NCBI RefSeq assembly: GCF_000720475.1
Contig: NZ_JOAP01000037.1
Location: 1-64,000 of the forward strand
Reading direction: 5' to 3'
Origin: Streptomyces aureocirculatus
GTDB lineage: Bacteria > Actinomycetota > Actinomycetes > Streptomycetales > Streptomycetaceae
Length of the DNA: 64,000 nt
Shown here piece by piece: positions 33,518-51,561 of the stretch (the first letter of the stretch is position 1; each line of letters opens with the position of its first letter). The notes under the pieces are model-generated. The model made no database searches. It saw nothing but the letters and a program-made list of their open reading frames with translations, and was not told the DNA's origin. The position numbers and the translations under genes were made by a program.

Positions 33518-35394
33518 CCGACGTCACGGACACCACGGCCCCGCCCGTACCCGACCCCGATGTCCCCCACGGCCATGACAACGCGGCCGTGCAACGGCAG
33601 ATCGTGGACATCGTGGCCTCGCGGACCCTGTACGACGAGTCGTACCTGCTGCCCGACAGCCACTTCGAGGCGGAGCTCGGCATCGACTCCGTGATCCACG
33701 AGTCGATCCTCGCCCTGGTGCGGGAACGCTTCGCGCTCGCCGCGCCGCTGCCCGCGGGTCTGGCGACGATCGGTGAGCTGACCGCCGCCGTGCGGGCCGC
33801 GCTCCCGGGCCCCCGGCCCGAGCCGAACGGCCCGCCCGCACCGGCCGCACCCGACGACGACCCCCTCGTCGAAGCCGTCCTCCGCGCCGCCATGCACCAC
33901 ACCCAGTACCGGCGCGACCAACTGGCCCTCGACGCCGACTTCGAGGGGGAGCTCGGCGTCGACTCGGTGGTCCTCGTGTCGATCGTGGCCGACTGCGCCC
34001 GCGAACTCGGCCTGCCCGACAACCTCGCGGGCACGCTCACCGCGCCGACGCTGCGCGGTCTGATCTGCGCACTGCGCGACCACATCTCCGCGACGGCCGC
34101 CGGCGAGCAGCGGCCCGCGGACGAGGAGACGCCCTGGGACAGCCGGTCCATGAAGGACTTCGTGGAGGAGCGCGACGGCGACCTCTTCGCCAAGACCCGC
34201 AGTTTCCGGTCCCATCTGCGTGGCCGCGAGGCCGAACGCCTCTACTGGTACGGCATGCCGCTGCAATCCCGCTGCGGCAACCGCGCGGTCATTCTCGACG
34301 AACACACCGGCCGCAAGCGCGAGTTCCTGATGTTCGCCTCCAACAACTACCTCGGGGTCGCCAACCACCCGAAGGTGATCGAGGCAATCTGCGACGCCAC
34401 CCGCACCTTCGGCGCGACCCACACAGGATCGCGTTTCATCGGCGGCACCAACATGCTGCACAAGGAGCTGGAAAGGCGCCTCGCCGCGTTCAAGGGCCGA
34501 CCGGCCTGCATCGTCTTCCCGGGCGGGTACGCGGCCAACCTCGGCACCATCTCCGCCCTCGTCAAGAGCTACGACACGCTGGTCGTCGACAAGCTCAACC
34601 ACATGAGCATCGTCGACGGCGCCCGCCTCGCGGGCTCGGTCCGCAAGATCTACCAGCACAACGACATGGCGGACCTGGAGCGCATCCTCAAGCGCTGCGA
34701 CGACCGCGGCACCGGCAAACTCATCGTCGCCGACGGCGTGTTCAGCATGCACGGCGACATCTGCGACCTGCCCGAGATCGTCCGGCTCGGCCGCGAGTAC
34801 GGCGCCCGCGTCATGATCGACGACGCGCACGCCACGGGTGTGCTCGGCGAGCGCGGCTCGGGCACCGCCGAGCATTTCGGCCTCAAGGGCGAGGTCGACC
34901 TGGAGCTCGGCACCATGAGCAAGTCCCTCGCGGGCATGGGCGGTTTCGTCGTCGGCGAGGAGGACGTCGTCGAGTACCTGCGCTACTACGCCAGTTCGTA
35001 CGTGTTCGCCGCCAACATCCCCGCCGGGGTCGCCGCCGGGCTCATCGCCTCCCTCGACGTCATCGAGGCGGAGCCGGAGCGGCTCGTCCGGCTCTGGTCC
35101 AACATCCGCTTCCTGCACCGGCAGCTCGCCGACGCGGGCTTCGACCTGGAGAACACCGAGAGCGCCATCCTGCCGCTCGTCATCGGCGACGAGCGCAGGG
35201 CCCTGGAGATGGGCAGGGCCGTACGGGCCCGCGGCCTGTTCTGTCAGACGGTGGTGTTCCCCGGGGTGCCGCTCGGAGACGCGCGGCTACGGGTCAGCGT
35301 GACCTGCGAACACACCAGGGAGGACCTGGAGACGGCGGCGGGCGTCTTCGTCGAGGCCGCCCGCGAGACCGGCGTCCTGCCGTCGGCCGGGTGA
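33514..35394 (+). CDS. redN: RedN: ACP-ACP-alpha-oxoamine synthase (HBM synthase)
   Basis: PigH/RedN-type protein, 626 residues. Two N-terminal carrier domains bear their serines in ELGIDSVIHESIL (about residue 58) and ELGVDSVVLVSIV (about 150). The C-terminal PLP-dependent alpha-oxoamine synthase domain (about 225-620) has FASNNYLGVANHP, TGSRFIGGTNMLHKELE, IDDAHATGVLG, and K470 in TMSKSLAGMGGF forming the internal aldimine. It accepts the pyrrolyl-ketoacyl chain and condenses it with L-serine, with decarboxylation, to give 4-hydroxy-2,2'-bipyrrole-5-methanol. Overlaps redO and redM by ATGA-type junctions. Confidence 0.94.
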   Translation: MTDVTDTTAPPVPDPDVPHGHDNAAVQRQIVDIVASRTLYDESYLLPDSHFEAELGIDSVIHESILALVRERFALAAPLPAGLATIGELTAAVRAALPGPRPEPNGPPAPAAPDDDPLVEAVLRAAMHHTQYRRDQLALDADFEGELGVDSVVLVSIVADCARELGLPDNLAGTLTAPTLRGLICALRDHISATAAGEQRPADEETPWDSRSMKDFVEERDGDLFAKTRSFRSHLRGREAERLYWYGMPLQSRCGNRAVILDEHTGRKREFLMFASNNYLGVANHPKVIEAICDATRTFGATHTGSRFIGGTNMLHKELERRLAAFKGRPACIVFPGGYAANLGTISALVKSYDTLVVDKLNHMSIVDGARLAGSVRKIYQHNDMADLERILKRCDDRGTGKLIVADGVFSMHGDICDLPEIVRLGREYGARVMIDDAHATGVLGERGSGTAEHFGLKGEVDLELGTMSKSLAGMGGFVVGEEDVVEYLRYYASSYVFAANIPAGVAAGLIASLDVIEAEPERLVRLWSNIRFLHRQLADAGFDLENTESAILPLVIGDERRALEMGRAVRARGLFCQTVVFPGVPLGDARLRVSVTCEHTREDLETAAGVFVEAARETGVLPSAG

Positions 35395-37217
35395 GCGCGA
35401 TGACCCTCCGTACGCGGGACCTGTTCCGGTCCACCGCCGCCACCGCTCCCCCTGGCCCCTCCGACCCCACCGCCCCCACCGCCCCCACCGCCCCCTGTGA
35501 GCAGGCCCGGTCCGCCCTCACCTCACCGTCCGATGTCGCGCTCATCCGCAAACCGTGGCCGCAGGACGCCGGGCAGTCGGCGCGGCCCGCCTTCGTGGGG
35601 CCCGGCGCCTGCACGTACGGCGAACTCGCCGCGCAGGTCGCCGCCGTCGCCTCGGGGCTGCTCGGGCTCGGCGCCGAGGTCGGCGACCGGGTGGCGATCT
35701 GGGCGGACAAACAGCCGCGCTACGCGCAGGCGATCCTCGCCGCGCTGCACGCGGGCTGCGCGTATGTGCCGCTGGACGGCGGGCAGCCGGTGGCGCGGGT
35801 GCGGACGATCCTGGCGGACGCCGAACCCGTCGTCCTCGTCACGGACAGCCGACGCCTGGCGGCCCTCGCCGACCGCCCGCTCCCCGCGTCGGTACGGGCG
35901 GTCGTGCTCACGGACGACGAGCCACCGCGCCCCGACGGCGGCGGCAAGGACGAGTCCCGGCGCCCGGCACCGTTCGGCGAGGCGCCTCGTGCGCCCGCCG
36001 TGCACGGCTGGTCCGCGTTCACCTCGAACGCCGCGGGTCATGTCGTCCTGCTGCCGTCCCTGGAGCGCGACGACCTGGCCGCGCTCCTGTACACATCGGG
36101 GTCGACAGGCACCCCCAAGGGTGTCCGCATCACGTACCGCAACCTCGCGTGCTTCATCCGGTGGGCGCGCGACGAACTCGACGTCGGGCCCGGCGACGTG
36201 TTCGCGGGCCACGCCTCGTTCAACTTCGACCTGTCGACCTTCGACCTGTTCACAGCCCTGTCGGCGGGAGCGGGCCTGTGGATCGTGCCGGACGCGGCGA
36301 CCCGGGACGTGGGCGCGCTCGCCGCGGGCATCCGCGAACACGGCGTCAGCGTCTGGTACTCGGTGCCGTCCGTGCTGCATCTGCTCACGGTCTCGGACGC
36401 GCTCACCACCGACACCGCCCGGAGTCTGCGGTACGTCCTGTTCGCGGGCGAGGTGTTCCCGATGCCGCAGTTGCGCGCGCTCGCGGCCCGGCTCACGCCG
36501 GACACCGGGCTCTACAACCTGTACGGGCCCACCGAGACGAACGTGTGCACGTACCACCGGGTGCGCCCGGAGGACCTGTCACGGCACGAACCCGTGCCCA
36601 TCGGCACCCCGCTGCCCGGCGCCAAGGTGTCCGTCGTCGACGACGCGGGCCGGGTGCTCACCGGGCCCGACGCGTTCGGGGAACTCGTCGTCGAGGGCGA
36701 CTGCGTCACCCCCGGCTACTGGCGCCGCGAGTCCGAGCCCGCGGCGGCCGGGCACCGCCAGGGCCGCCACGCCACCGGCGACCTGGTGGGCCTCGACGAC
36801 GGCGCCCTCGTGTACCGGGGCCGCAAGGACCGCATGGTGAAACTGGCCGGGCACCGCGTGGAACTGGGCGAGATCGAGGCCGCCGTGCTGCGGCACCCCG
36901 GCATCGCGCACGCCGCGGTCGTCGTCACCGACGGCGGCACCGACAGCGGCAACGACACCGGCACCGGCACCGGCACCGGAAGCAGCGACCTCTCGGGGGT
37001 CGCCCTCTACTTCACCCTCAGCGGCAGCACCCCGCGGCCCGGACTCATCGAGCTCAAGCGGCACTGCGCGCGGTACCTGCCCCGCTACATGGTGCCGCGC
37101 ACGGCCACCTGCCTCGACGAACTGCCGCGCAACGCCAACGGCAAGACCGACTACCAGCGCCTCGGCGGCGCGGCGCCCGCTTCCGCCACCGCCCCGCGCG
37201 CCGTGCCCGGCAAGTGA
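35391..37217 (+). CDS. redM: L-proline adenylation enzyme RedM
   Basis: Stand-alone NRPS-type adenylation enzyme, 608 residues, activating L-proline as the AMP ester and loading it on RedO. Core motifs: LLYTSGSTGTPKGVRITY (A3), NFDLSTFDLFTAL (A4), YNLYGPTETNVCTYH (A5), YRGRKDRMVKLAGHRVELGE (A7/A8), and the terminal lysine in LPRNANGKTDYQRLG (A10). Low-complexity inserts are present: a Pro/Thr/Ala run near residues 12-35 and a Gly/Thr/Asp/Ser run near 515-535. ATG lies in a 4-base overlap with redN. The substrate is assigned from cluster synteny, not from a code reading. Confidence 0.93.
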   Translation: MSAMTLRTRDLFRSTAATAPPGPSDPTAPTAPTAPCEQARSALTSPSDVALIRKPWPQDAGQSARPAFVGPGACTYGELAAQVAAVASGLLGLGAEVGDRVAIWADKQPRYAQAILAALHAGCAYVPLDGGQPVARVRTILADAEPVVLVTDSRRLAALADRPLPASVRAVVLTDDEPPRPDGGGKDESRRPAPFGEAPRAPAVHGWSAFTSNAAGHVVLLPSLERDDLAALLYTSGSTGTPKGVRITYRNLACFIRWARDELDVGPGDVFAGHASFNFDLSTFDLFTALSAGAGLWIVPDAATRDVGALAAGIREHGVSVWYSVPSVLHLLTVSDALTTDTARSLRYVLFAGEVFPMPQLRALAARLTPDTGLYNLYGPTETNVCTYHRVRPEDLSRHEPVPIGTPLPGAKVSVVDDAGRVLTGPDAFGELVVEGDCVTPGYWRRESEPAAAGHRQGRHATGDLVGLDDGALVYRGRKDRMVKLAGHRVELGEIEAAVLRHPGIAHAAVVVTDGGTDSGNDTGTGTGTGSSDLSGVALYFTLSGSTPRPGLIELKRHCARYLPRYMVPRTATCLDELPRNANGKTDYQRLGGAAPASATAPRAVPGK

Positions 37218-37228
37218 CGGAGACGTAC

Positions 37229-45316
<8,088 letters not shown>

Positions 45317-45375
45317 CATCCCCCGCCAGCGATCCCGCGCCCGATCCCGCCCGCCCCGAGCCCGAGAGGAACCCG

Positions 45376-46203
45376 ATGCCCCGCACCGAACGGCCGCAGG
45401 CGCCGGCCCGCGCCTGGTTCACAGGCCCCGGCTTCGCGCCCGCACCCGGCGCCGCCGATACCGCGGGGCCCCGGCTGATCTGCTTCGGCTACGCGGGCGG
45501 CACCCCGTCCGTCTTCCGCGACTGGGCGGACAGGATCGGGCCCGGCGTCACCGTCGTACCCGTCCTGCTGCCCGGCCGTGGCCTGCGGAGCGACGAGGCC
45601 CCGTACACGGAGATGGCGGAACTGGCACGGGACGCGACCGAGGCCCTGATCGCGGCCGGGCACGCCGCCCCCGGATCCCGGCACGTCTTCTTCGGGCACA
45701 GCATGGGCGCGCTGCTCGCCTACGAGGTCGCCTGCGCGCTGCGGGACCGCGGCCTGCCCGGACCCCGGCACCTGTTCGTGTCCGGCAGCAAGGCGCCGCA
45801 CCTGTACGGCGGCCCGGACGGCCAGGAGCTCGGCGACGACGCCCTGCGGCAACTCGTGCGCGACCTCGGCGCGCTGCGCCCCGACGACCGGGTGGGCAGC
45901 GCCTATCTGGAGCGCAGACTGCCGGTGCTGCGTGCCGACCTGACGCTGTGCGCGCACTACCGCTGGCGGCCGCGCCGCCCGCTCGACTGCCCGATGACGG
46001 CGTTCTCCGCGACCCACGACCCGATCGCCCCGCCCGCCCAGGTGGAGGCGTGGCGGGCGTACACCGCCGCCTCCCTGCTGCACCGCAGGGTGCGGGGCGG
46101 CCACTTCTACCTGAACGGACCCGCACGGCTTCCGCTCCTTCGTGAGCTGCGCGCCGAACTCACCCGTACCGCCGAGGAGAGGGAACCCTCATGGACCTAC
46201 TGA
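45376..46203 (+). CDS. redJ: Type II thioesterase RedJ
   Basis: 275-residue alpha/beta-hydrolase of the type II thioesterase family. The nucleophile is S109 in FFGHSMGALLAYEVA; the acid and histidine appear in AFSATHDPIAPP and VRGGHFYLNGPA. RedJ in S. coelicolor hydrolyses dodecanoyl-RedQ, releasing free acid for RedL, and may also clear misloaded carriers. ATG 45376 follows GAGAGG. It lies 59 bases after redLK and overlaps redI by 13 bases. Confidence 0.93.
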   Translation: MPRTERPQAPARAWFTGPGFAPAPGAADTAGPRLICFGYAGGTPSVFRDWADRIGPGVTVVPVLLPGRGLRSDEAPYTEMAELARDATEALIAAGHAAPGSRHVFFGHSMGALLAYEVACALRDRGLPGPRHLFVSGSKAPHLYGGPDGQELGDDALRQLVRDLGALRPDDRVGSAYLERRLPVLRADLTLCAHYRWRPRRPLDCPMTAFSATHDPIAPPAQVEAWRAYTAASLLHRRVRGGHFYLNGPARLPLLRELRAELTRTAEEREPSWTY

Positions 46204-47333
46204 GCCTGGCCAGGGCCGTCAAGGACCGGGCGCAGGAGCCGTTCACGGGCCTGGCCACGATGGCAAGGACCGTCGCGGACCCGCGCCTTCCGCTGCTGCT
46301 CACGCTCAACCGCACCCTGTTCACCCCGTCGTACCGGGCGTCGTTCCTGGCCGCGGCCGCGGGCTCCGGTGTGCTGCGCTGCATGGCGACACGCCCCTGC
46401 GACCTGGAGAGCCTCGCCGAACACCTGGGCACGGGCCGCGAGGAGCGGCAACGCCTTCGTGCCTGGCTGGACATCGGGGTGCGCCTCGGCGAACTCGACC
46501 GGCGCGAGGGCTGCTACCGGCTCAGGAGCCGTACCGCCAAGGCGCTGGCGCAGGTCGGCAACGACGCCGTCGCGGCGACCCTCGAAGAGCTGCTCCGCTT
46601 CCATGTGCCTGCGCTGCGGGACGCCCCGCGGATGCTCCAGGGCGGCGGCCGGTTCGGTCTCTGTGACCAGGACGGCCTGGTCGTCGCGCGGTCGTCCCTG
46701 GTGGTGCGCGGCTTCGTCGAGGCGGCCGTCAGGAAGGCGCTGCCGCGCACCGCGCCGGTGCGGCTCCTGGAGGTCGGCTGCGGCAGCGGCGCCTACGTGC
46801 GGTACGCGGCGGAGCTCAATCCGCGCCTGACCGCACTCGCCGTCGACGTGCAGGCGGAGGTCGCCGAGCAGGCGGCCAAGAACATGGCCCAGTGGGGGCT
46901 CGCGGACCGCGTCGAGACCCGCCACGGCGATCTGCGCACGCTCGACCTGCAACCGCAGTTCGACATCGTCACGATGCACAACAACATCTACTACTTCCCG
47001 CAGGACGAGCGCGCCGAGGTCCTCGCGCGCGCCCGCTCCCTGCTCGCCCCCGGCGGCACGCTGCTGCTCACCTCCTCCTGCCGGGGCAGCGGCACCCTCG
47101 GCCTCGAAGTGCTCAACCTGTGGTTCGAGTACGCGCGGTTCGGCGGGCCCCTGCCGCGCGAGGACGAACTGCTCGGCCAGCTCGGTGAGGCCGGTTTCGA
47201 CGACGTACGGGCCACGCGGGTGCTGCCGGGACAGGCGTTCCGCGCGTTCACCGGCAGCAACTCCGCGACGGGCCCGACCGGGGCACTCCCGGCCCGCTCC
47301 GCCACCACCACCGTCGAGAGGGCCACGTCATGA
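46191..47333 (+). CDS. redI: S-adenosylmethionine O-methyltransferase RedI
   Basis: 380-residue SAM-dependent methyltransferase assigned to O-methylation of the bipyrrole (HBC to MBC). The SAM-binding motif I is LLEVGCGSGAYVRYAAEL (about residue 191), followed by LTALAVDVQAEVAEQA (II), DIVTMHNNIYYFPQ (IV) and LLAPGGTLLLTSS. The N-terminal 150 residues form a helical, winged-helix-like dimerisation region as in small-molecule O-methyltransferases. It starts 13 bases before the redJ stop and ends in an ATGA overlap with redH. Confidence 0.9.
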   Translation: MDLLSLARAVKDRAQEPFTGLATMARTVADPRLPLLLTLNRTLFTPSYRASFLAAAAGSGVLRCMATRPCDLESLAEHLGTGREERQRLRAWLDIGVRLGELDRREGCYRLRSRTAKALAQVGNDAVAATLEELLRFHVPALRDAPRMLQGGGRFGLCDQDGLVVARSSLVVRGFVEAAVRKALPRTAPVRLLEVGCGSGAYVRYAAELNPRLTALAVDVQAEVAEQAAKNMAQWGLADRVETRHGDLRTLDLQPQFDIVTMHNNIYYFPQDERAEVLARARSLLAPGGTLLLTSSCRGSGTLGLEVLNLWFEYARFGGPLPREDELLGQLGEAGFDDVRATRVLPGQAFRAFTGSNSATGPTGALPARSATTTVERATS

Positions 47334-50122
47334 CGACGAAGGCGACGACCGAGACCGGTACCGAAGCGACGACCGGGACCGGGGCGACGACCGGGACCGG
47401 GACCGGGGCCCAGGAGGCCCCTGTCGCGGCGGGCGCGGCCGCGCACGCGGACCTCGTGGCCGTGCTCGGCAGCCCGCACCCGGCGGGCCCCGACGAGCTC
47501 GGCGGCAAGGGCGCCCGGCTCGACGAGCTGATCCGGGCGGGGCTTCCGGTGCCGCCCGCGTTCTGTCTCACCACCGGGCTCTTCGAGCTGTTCCTGCGCG
47601 AGAGCGGCCTCACCGCCGAACTCCGCGCCGCCGAGGCCCGCTCCGCGCCACCGGCCGCCGTCCGCGAGGTGATCCTGGCCCGGGACGTCCCGGAGCCCCT
47701 TGCCCGCACGATCCTGGCGGCGTACGAGGCCCTCGGCCGCCCGCGGGTCGCGGTGCGCTCCTCCGCGCCGCGCGAGGACTCCGCCGAGCGCTCCTTCGCC
47801 GGTCAGCACGACACCGTCCTCGATGTGTCCGGGGACGCGGCGCTGCTCGACGCGGTCAAGGTCTGCTGGGCGTCGCTGTGGTCGGACCGCGCCGCCGCCT
47901 ACCGCGCCGGGGAGCCCGCGGGGGCCATCGCCGTCGTCGTGCAGGAGATGGTGCCCGCCGACGTCAGCGGGGTGCTCTTCACCGTCGACCCGATCGGCGG
48001 CAGGCCGCACCGCCTGGTGGTGGAGGCCTGCTGCGGGCTCGGCGAGGGCCTGGTGTCCGGCAGGGTCTCCAGCGACTTCTTCGTGGTGGACGACCGCACG
48101 CTCGACGTCGTCGAGGAACGCGTGCGCTACAAGGTCACCAAGTGCGCGCCGCTCGCGCCGGGACGCATCGGCATGACGAAGGTCGACGCCGCCGACCGGG
48201 ACGCCCCCTGCCTGACGCGCGACCAGCTCGCCGCCCTCGCCAGGACCGCCCTCGACGTCCGGGCCCGGTACGGCACGGAGCAGGACATCGAGTGGGCGCT
48301 GCGCGACGGGGCGCTGTATCTGCTCCAGGCCCGCCCGATCACCACCCGGCCCCGGCCCGAGGCCTCGGGCGACGCCCGCAGCCCCTACCTCCCCGAACGC
48401 CTCGAAGGGCAGCCGGACACCGTGCGGCACGGCACCCTCTGGTCGCGCATGGACATCGGGGAGATCTTCGTCGGCCTGATGACCCCGCTCGGCCTGAGCT
48501 TCGCCCGCCACTACCAGGACCATGTGCACGGCGACTGCGCGGCGGCGCTCGGCGTGCGCGAGACCGGTGACGTGGGCCTGCACATGGGCTTCCTCCAGGG
48601 CCATGTGTACCTCAACATCTCCTACACCTCCTACCTCCTCGGCCAGGCCCTGCCCACCCGCGACCAGCGGCACTTCACCCGCCGGTTCGTCAGCGAGGAG
48701 GTGGACCTGGCGACGTACGAGAACCCGTTCGGCACCTTCCCCGGCGGCATGCGGGACCTGCTCTCGGCCACGCACTGGCTGCGGGCCACGGCGAACGAGA
48801 TGCTGGTGATGAAGGGCCGCGCCCGCACCATGGTCGACGCCCGCCTCTACGAGTTCGACCGGGCCCGGCGCCTGGACCTGACCCGGATGGGCCGCCGCGA
48901 ACTGCACGCCGAACTCAGCCGCTACCTGGACTACTTCCACGACGCGCACGTCGGCTACATGCCGTACTACATCAACGCGTTCGGCTTCTACGGCATCCTC
49001 ACCGAGCTGTGCGCCCGCTGGCTCGGCGCCGCGGGCGACAACCTCCAGAACCGCATCAAGACCGATATGTCGAGCCTGCGCACGGTCGCCTCGGCCCAGG
49101 AGATCTGGGCCGTCGCCCAGGCCGCGAAGGCCAGGCCGCGGGTCATGGAGATCATCGAGGCGGCGCCTCTGGAGGAGGTCGCGGACCAACTGCGCGCCGA
49201 CCCGGACGGCGAGGCGTTCTGGCAGGCGCAGATGGAGCCGTTCCTGCGCGCCAACGGCACCCGCGGCCGCCAGGAGATGGAGCTCACCCACCAGCGCTGG
49301 ATCGACGACCCCTCGTACATCTTCCAGATGATCCGCCGCTACGCCGCCGACGGCTTCACCGCCGACGACATCATGGGCCGCAGCCGCGCCCGGCAGGAGG
49401 GCGACGCCCGGGAGGTCCTGAAGAAGCTGCCGCTGCCGCAGCGGGCCACCATCGAGGGCCTCATCTCGATGTACGCCCTGTGCAGCGAGCTGCGCGAGAC
49501 CACCCGGATGTCGATGATCACGTCGATCTGGCTGGTCAGGAACGTCGTGTACGAGGTGGGGCGGCGGCTTGTCGATGAGGGGCTGCTGCACTCCCTGGAC
49601 GAGGTGGCCTACCTCGACTTCGCCGACGTACGCGGCTATCTGGCCGGTGAGCTGCCCGCGCGTGCCGTGTTCCCGCGGGCGAGGACCGAGGAGCGGCGCC
49701 GGGTGCACGAGTACCGCAACCGGCTGCCGGAGCCGCCGCTCACCTTCGTCGGTGAGCACGACAGCACGCGCGCGGTGCGACCCGTGAAGGACGGGGCGCG
49801 CCTTGCGGGGCTCGGATCGAGCCCCGGGCGGATCGTGGGGCGGGCCCGCATCGTCGAGGACCTGGTGTGGCAGGCCGACGAGTTCCAGGCCGGCGAGATC
49901 CTGGTCACCCGGCACACGGACGCCTCCTGGACACCGCTGTTCGCCATCGCCGGCGGGGTCGTCACGGACATCGGCTCGATGCTCTCGCACAGCTCGATCG
50001 TGTCCCGGGAGTTCAACGTGCCCTCGGTGGTCAACACCAAGTACGCCACGCAAGTGATCAACACCGGCGACATGGTCATGGTCGACGGCGACACCGGTGT
50101 CGTCGAGGTCGTGGAGGGCTGA
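47330..50122 (+). CDS. redH: Prodiginine condensing enzyme RedH (PEP synthase-like)
   Basis: 930-residue PigC/RedH enzyme that joins MBC with 2-alkylpyrrole to form the tripyrrole, using ATP. The N-terminal ATP-grasp part resembles phosphoenolpyruvate synthase (GGKGARLDELIRAGLPVPPA, VAVRSSAPREDSAERSFAGQ, VSGVLFTVDP). The long middle domain has no PEPS counterpart and is taken as the condensation domain. The C-terminal swivelling phosphohistidine domain reads MLSHSSIVSREFNVPSV with H887. The first 35 residues are a Thr/Gly/Glu low-complexity tail. ATG overlaps redI; redG follows after 58 bases. Confidence 0.93.
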   Translation: MTTKATTETGTEATTGTGATTGTGTGAQEAPVAAGAAAHADLVAVLGSPHPAGPDELGGKGARLDELIRAGLPVPPAFCLTTGLFELFLRESGLTAELRAAEARSAPPAAVREVILARDVPEPLARTILAAYEALGRPRVAVRSSAPREDSAERSFAGQHDTVLDVSGDAALLDAVKVCWASLWSDRAAAYRAGEPAGAIAVVVQEMVPADVSGVLFTVDPIGGRPHRLVVEACCGLGEGLVSGRVSSDFFVVDDRTLDVVEERVRYKVTKCAPLAPGRIGMTKVDAADRDAPCLTRDQLAALARTALDVRARYGTEQDIEWALRDGALYLLQARPITTRPRPEASGDARSPYLPERLEGQPDTVRHGTLWSRMDIGEIFVGLMTPLGLSFARHYQDHVHGDCAAALGVRETGDVGLHMGFLQGHVYLNISYTSYLLGQALPTRDQRHFTRRFVSEEVDLATYENPFGTFPGGMRDLLSATHWLRATANEMLVMKGRARTMVDARLYEFDRARRLDLTRMGRRELHAELSRYLDYFHDAHVGYMPYYINAFGFYGILTELCARWLGAAGDNLQNRIKTDMSSLRTVASAQEIWAVAQAAKARPRVMEIIEAAPLEEVADQLRADPDGEAFWQAQMEPFLRANGTRGRQEMELTHQRWIDDPSYIFQMIRRYAADGFTADDIMGRSRARQEGDAREVLKKLPLPQRATIEGLISMYALCSELRETTRMSMITSIWLVRNVVYEVGRRLVDEGLLHSLDEVAYLDFADVRGYLAGELPARAVFPRARTEERRRVHEYRNRLPEPPLTFVGEHDSTRAVRPVKDGARLAGLGSSPGRIVGRARIVEDLVWQADEFQAGEILVTRHTDASWTPLFAIAGGVVTDIGSMLSHSSIVSREFNVPSVVNTKYATQVINTGDMVMVDGDTGVVEVVEG

Positions 50123-50180
50123 GCGCCCCGCTCGCCGGGCCGGCACGCGAGGTACACGAGAGGAAGGCGAGACGTTCCAG

Positions 50181-51512
50181 ATGATCCCGAACCAGTGGTA
50201 TCCGATTCTGCGGACCGAAGACATCAAACAGGACGCGCCCACCGGCGTGCGCCGCCTCGGCGAGGAACTCGTGCTCTGGCGCGACCTCGACGGCAAGCTG
50301 GTGTGCCAGTCGGCGCGCTGCCCGCACAAGGGCGCGAACCTCGCCGACGGGCGTCTGGTGGGCAACTCGATCGCGTGCCCCTACCACGGCTTCCGGTTCA
50401 ACACCGAGGGCACCTGCCGGCACGTCCCCGCGCTCGGCGCGGACGGCCGCATCCCCGCGTCCCTGAAGATCGACACCTACGAGGTGCGTGAACAGCACGA
50501 CCTGGTGTGGCTGTGGTGGGGCGACAAGCGTGAGGTCCTGCCGGACATCGCGCTCGCGCGCGAACTCGCGGAGCACCCGCGGCCGTACGAGACGATCACC
50601 TTCAGCCGCCCGGTGCACTACACGCGCTACATCGAGAGCCTGCTCGAGTTCTACCACGTGACGTTCGTGCACCGCGATCACTGGGCGAACATCATCGACT
50701 ACACCTTCATGTACGGCAGTTGGCGCAAGCTCTGGCTGGACGGCCGGGAGCGCTACATCGCCGCCAACAAGATCGTGAACCATCGCGTGGACGTCGAGGG
50801 CACGATCATCCGCAACACCTTCGACCAGTGCGAGGAGGGCAACCCCTCCAACACCTGGCACTTCGACCTCATCTACCAGGCGCCGTGCATGACCCACGTA
50901 CGGCAGGGGCTCCTGGAGGTCACGACCTGGCTCGTGCCCATCGACGAGCACAACACCCAGGCGATCATGCGGCTCTACGAGTATCCGCTGCTCAAGGCGA
51001 TGGTGCCGGTCAAGCAGTTGCGGCCGCCGATCCTGCGGTTGTCGCTGATGATGGAGCAGTACGTCCAGGACCGGCAGGACAACGACATCATGGCGCGGCA
51101 GGAACCGAAGGTCAGCGAGCGCGGCGTGAACAAGTTCATCGCCGTGGACGAGCTGAACGCCAAGTTCCTGCAGATGCGGGACCGGTTGAAGGCGGAGGCA
51201 CGCGCGGCGGCTGAGGCGTCCGCGGCGGCGGAGACGCCTGTGGTGCCGGTGGCGTCCGGGAAGCAGCCGGGGGCGGCGGCCGCGGGTCCGGCCGCGGTCC
51301 AGGACCAGGAGGCGGCGCCCGCTCCGGCCCGCGCCCACGGCGGCGCCGACGGAAGCACCAAGGGCAGCACCGGCGCAAGCGCCGACGGAAGCACCAACGG
51401 GAACGGCAAGGCGCCCGGCAGCAGCAACGGCAGCAGCAACGGCAATGGCAGCGGTGACCGGCGGACCAGGAAGGGGGCCCGTGCGGGCGGGTTGAGCAAG
51501 ACCGCGCCCTGA
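50181..51512 (+). CDS. redG: Rieske non-haem iron oxygenase RedG (oxidative cyclase)
   Basis: 443-residue Rieske oxygenase-like enzyme of the RedG/McpG group, which performs regio- and stereospecific C-C ring closure on alkyl prodiginines. The 2Fe-2S ligands are C47 and H49 (CPHKGAN) and C66 and H69 (CPYHGFRFN). The mononuclear iron site reads ESLLEFYHVTFVHRDHW. Residues from about 350 on are a disordered Ala-rich then Gly/Ser/Asn/Thr-rich tail (GNGKAPGSSNGSSNGNGSG), which looks like a late addition. ATG 50181 follows GAGAGGAAGGCGAGACG. Last gene of the red operon; ring type (streptorubin-like or metacyclo-like) cannot be told by eye. Confidence 0.92.
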   Translation: MIPNQWYPILRTEDIKQDAPTGVRRLGEELVLWRDLDGKLVCQSARCPHKGANLADGRLVGNSIACPYHGFRFNTEGTCRHVPALGADGRIPASLKIDTYEVREQHDLVWLWWGDKREVLPDIALARELAEHPRPYETITFSRPVHYTRYIESLLEFYHVTFVHRDHWANIIDYTFMYGSWRKLWLDGRERYIAANKIVNHRVDVEGTIIRNTFDQCEEGNPSNTWHFDLIYQAPCMTHVRQGLLEVTTWLVPIDEHNTQAIMRLYEYPLLKAMVPVKQLRPPILRLSLMMEQYVQDRQDNDIMARQEPKVSERGVNKFIAVDELNAKFLQMRDRLKAEARAAAEASAAAETPVVPVASGKQPGAAAAGPAAVQDQEAAPAPARAHGGADGSTKGSTGASADGSTNGNGKAPGSSNGSSNGNGSGDRRTRKGARAGGLSKTAP

Positions 51513-51522
51513 CCCCGGTGCG

Positions 51523-51547
51523 CGTTCCGGCGCCACCCGCCGGAACG
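51523..51547. terminator. Bidirectional hairpin after redG
   Basis: CGTTCCGGCG, loop CCACC, then CGCCGGAACG: a perfect 10-base stem in the 49-base gap between the convergent redG and phosphatase genes. There is no T-run, common for Streptomyces terminators. Confidence 0.65.
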
Positions 51548-51561
51548 TGCGCCGCGGGGCG

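Noticed and set aside
35555..37228. Upstream extension of the redL frame through redM
   Set aside because: The region codes RedM in another frame with all adenylation motifs; ATG 37229 with GGAG is the proper RedL start.
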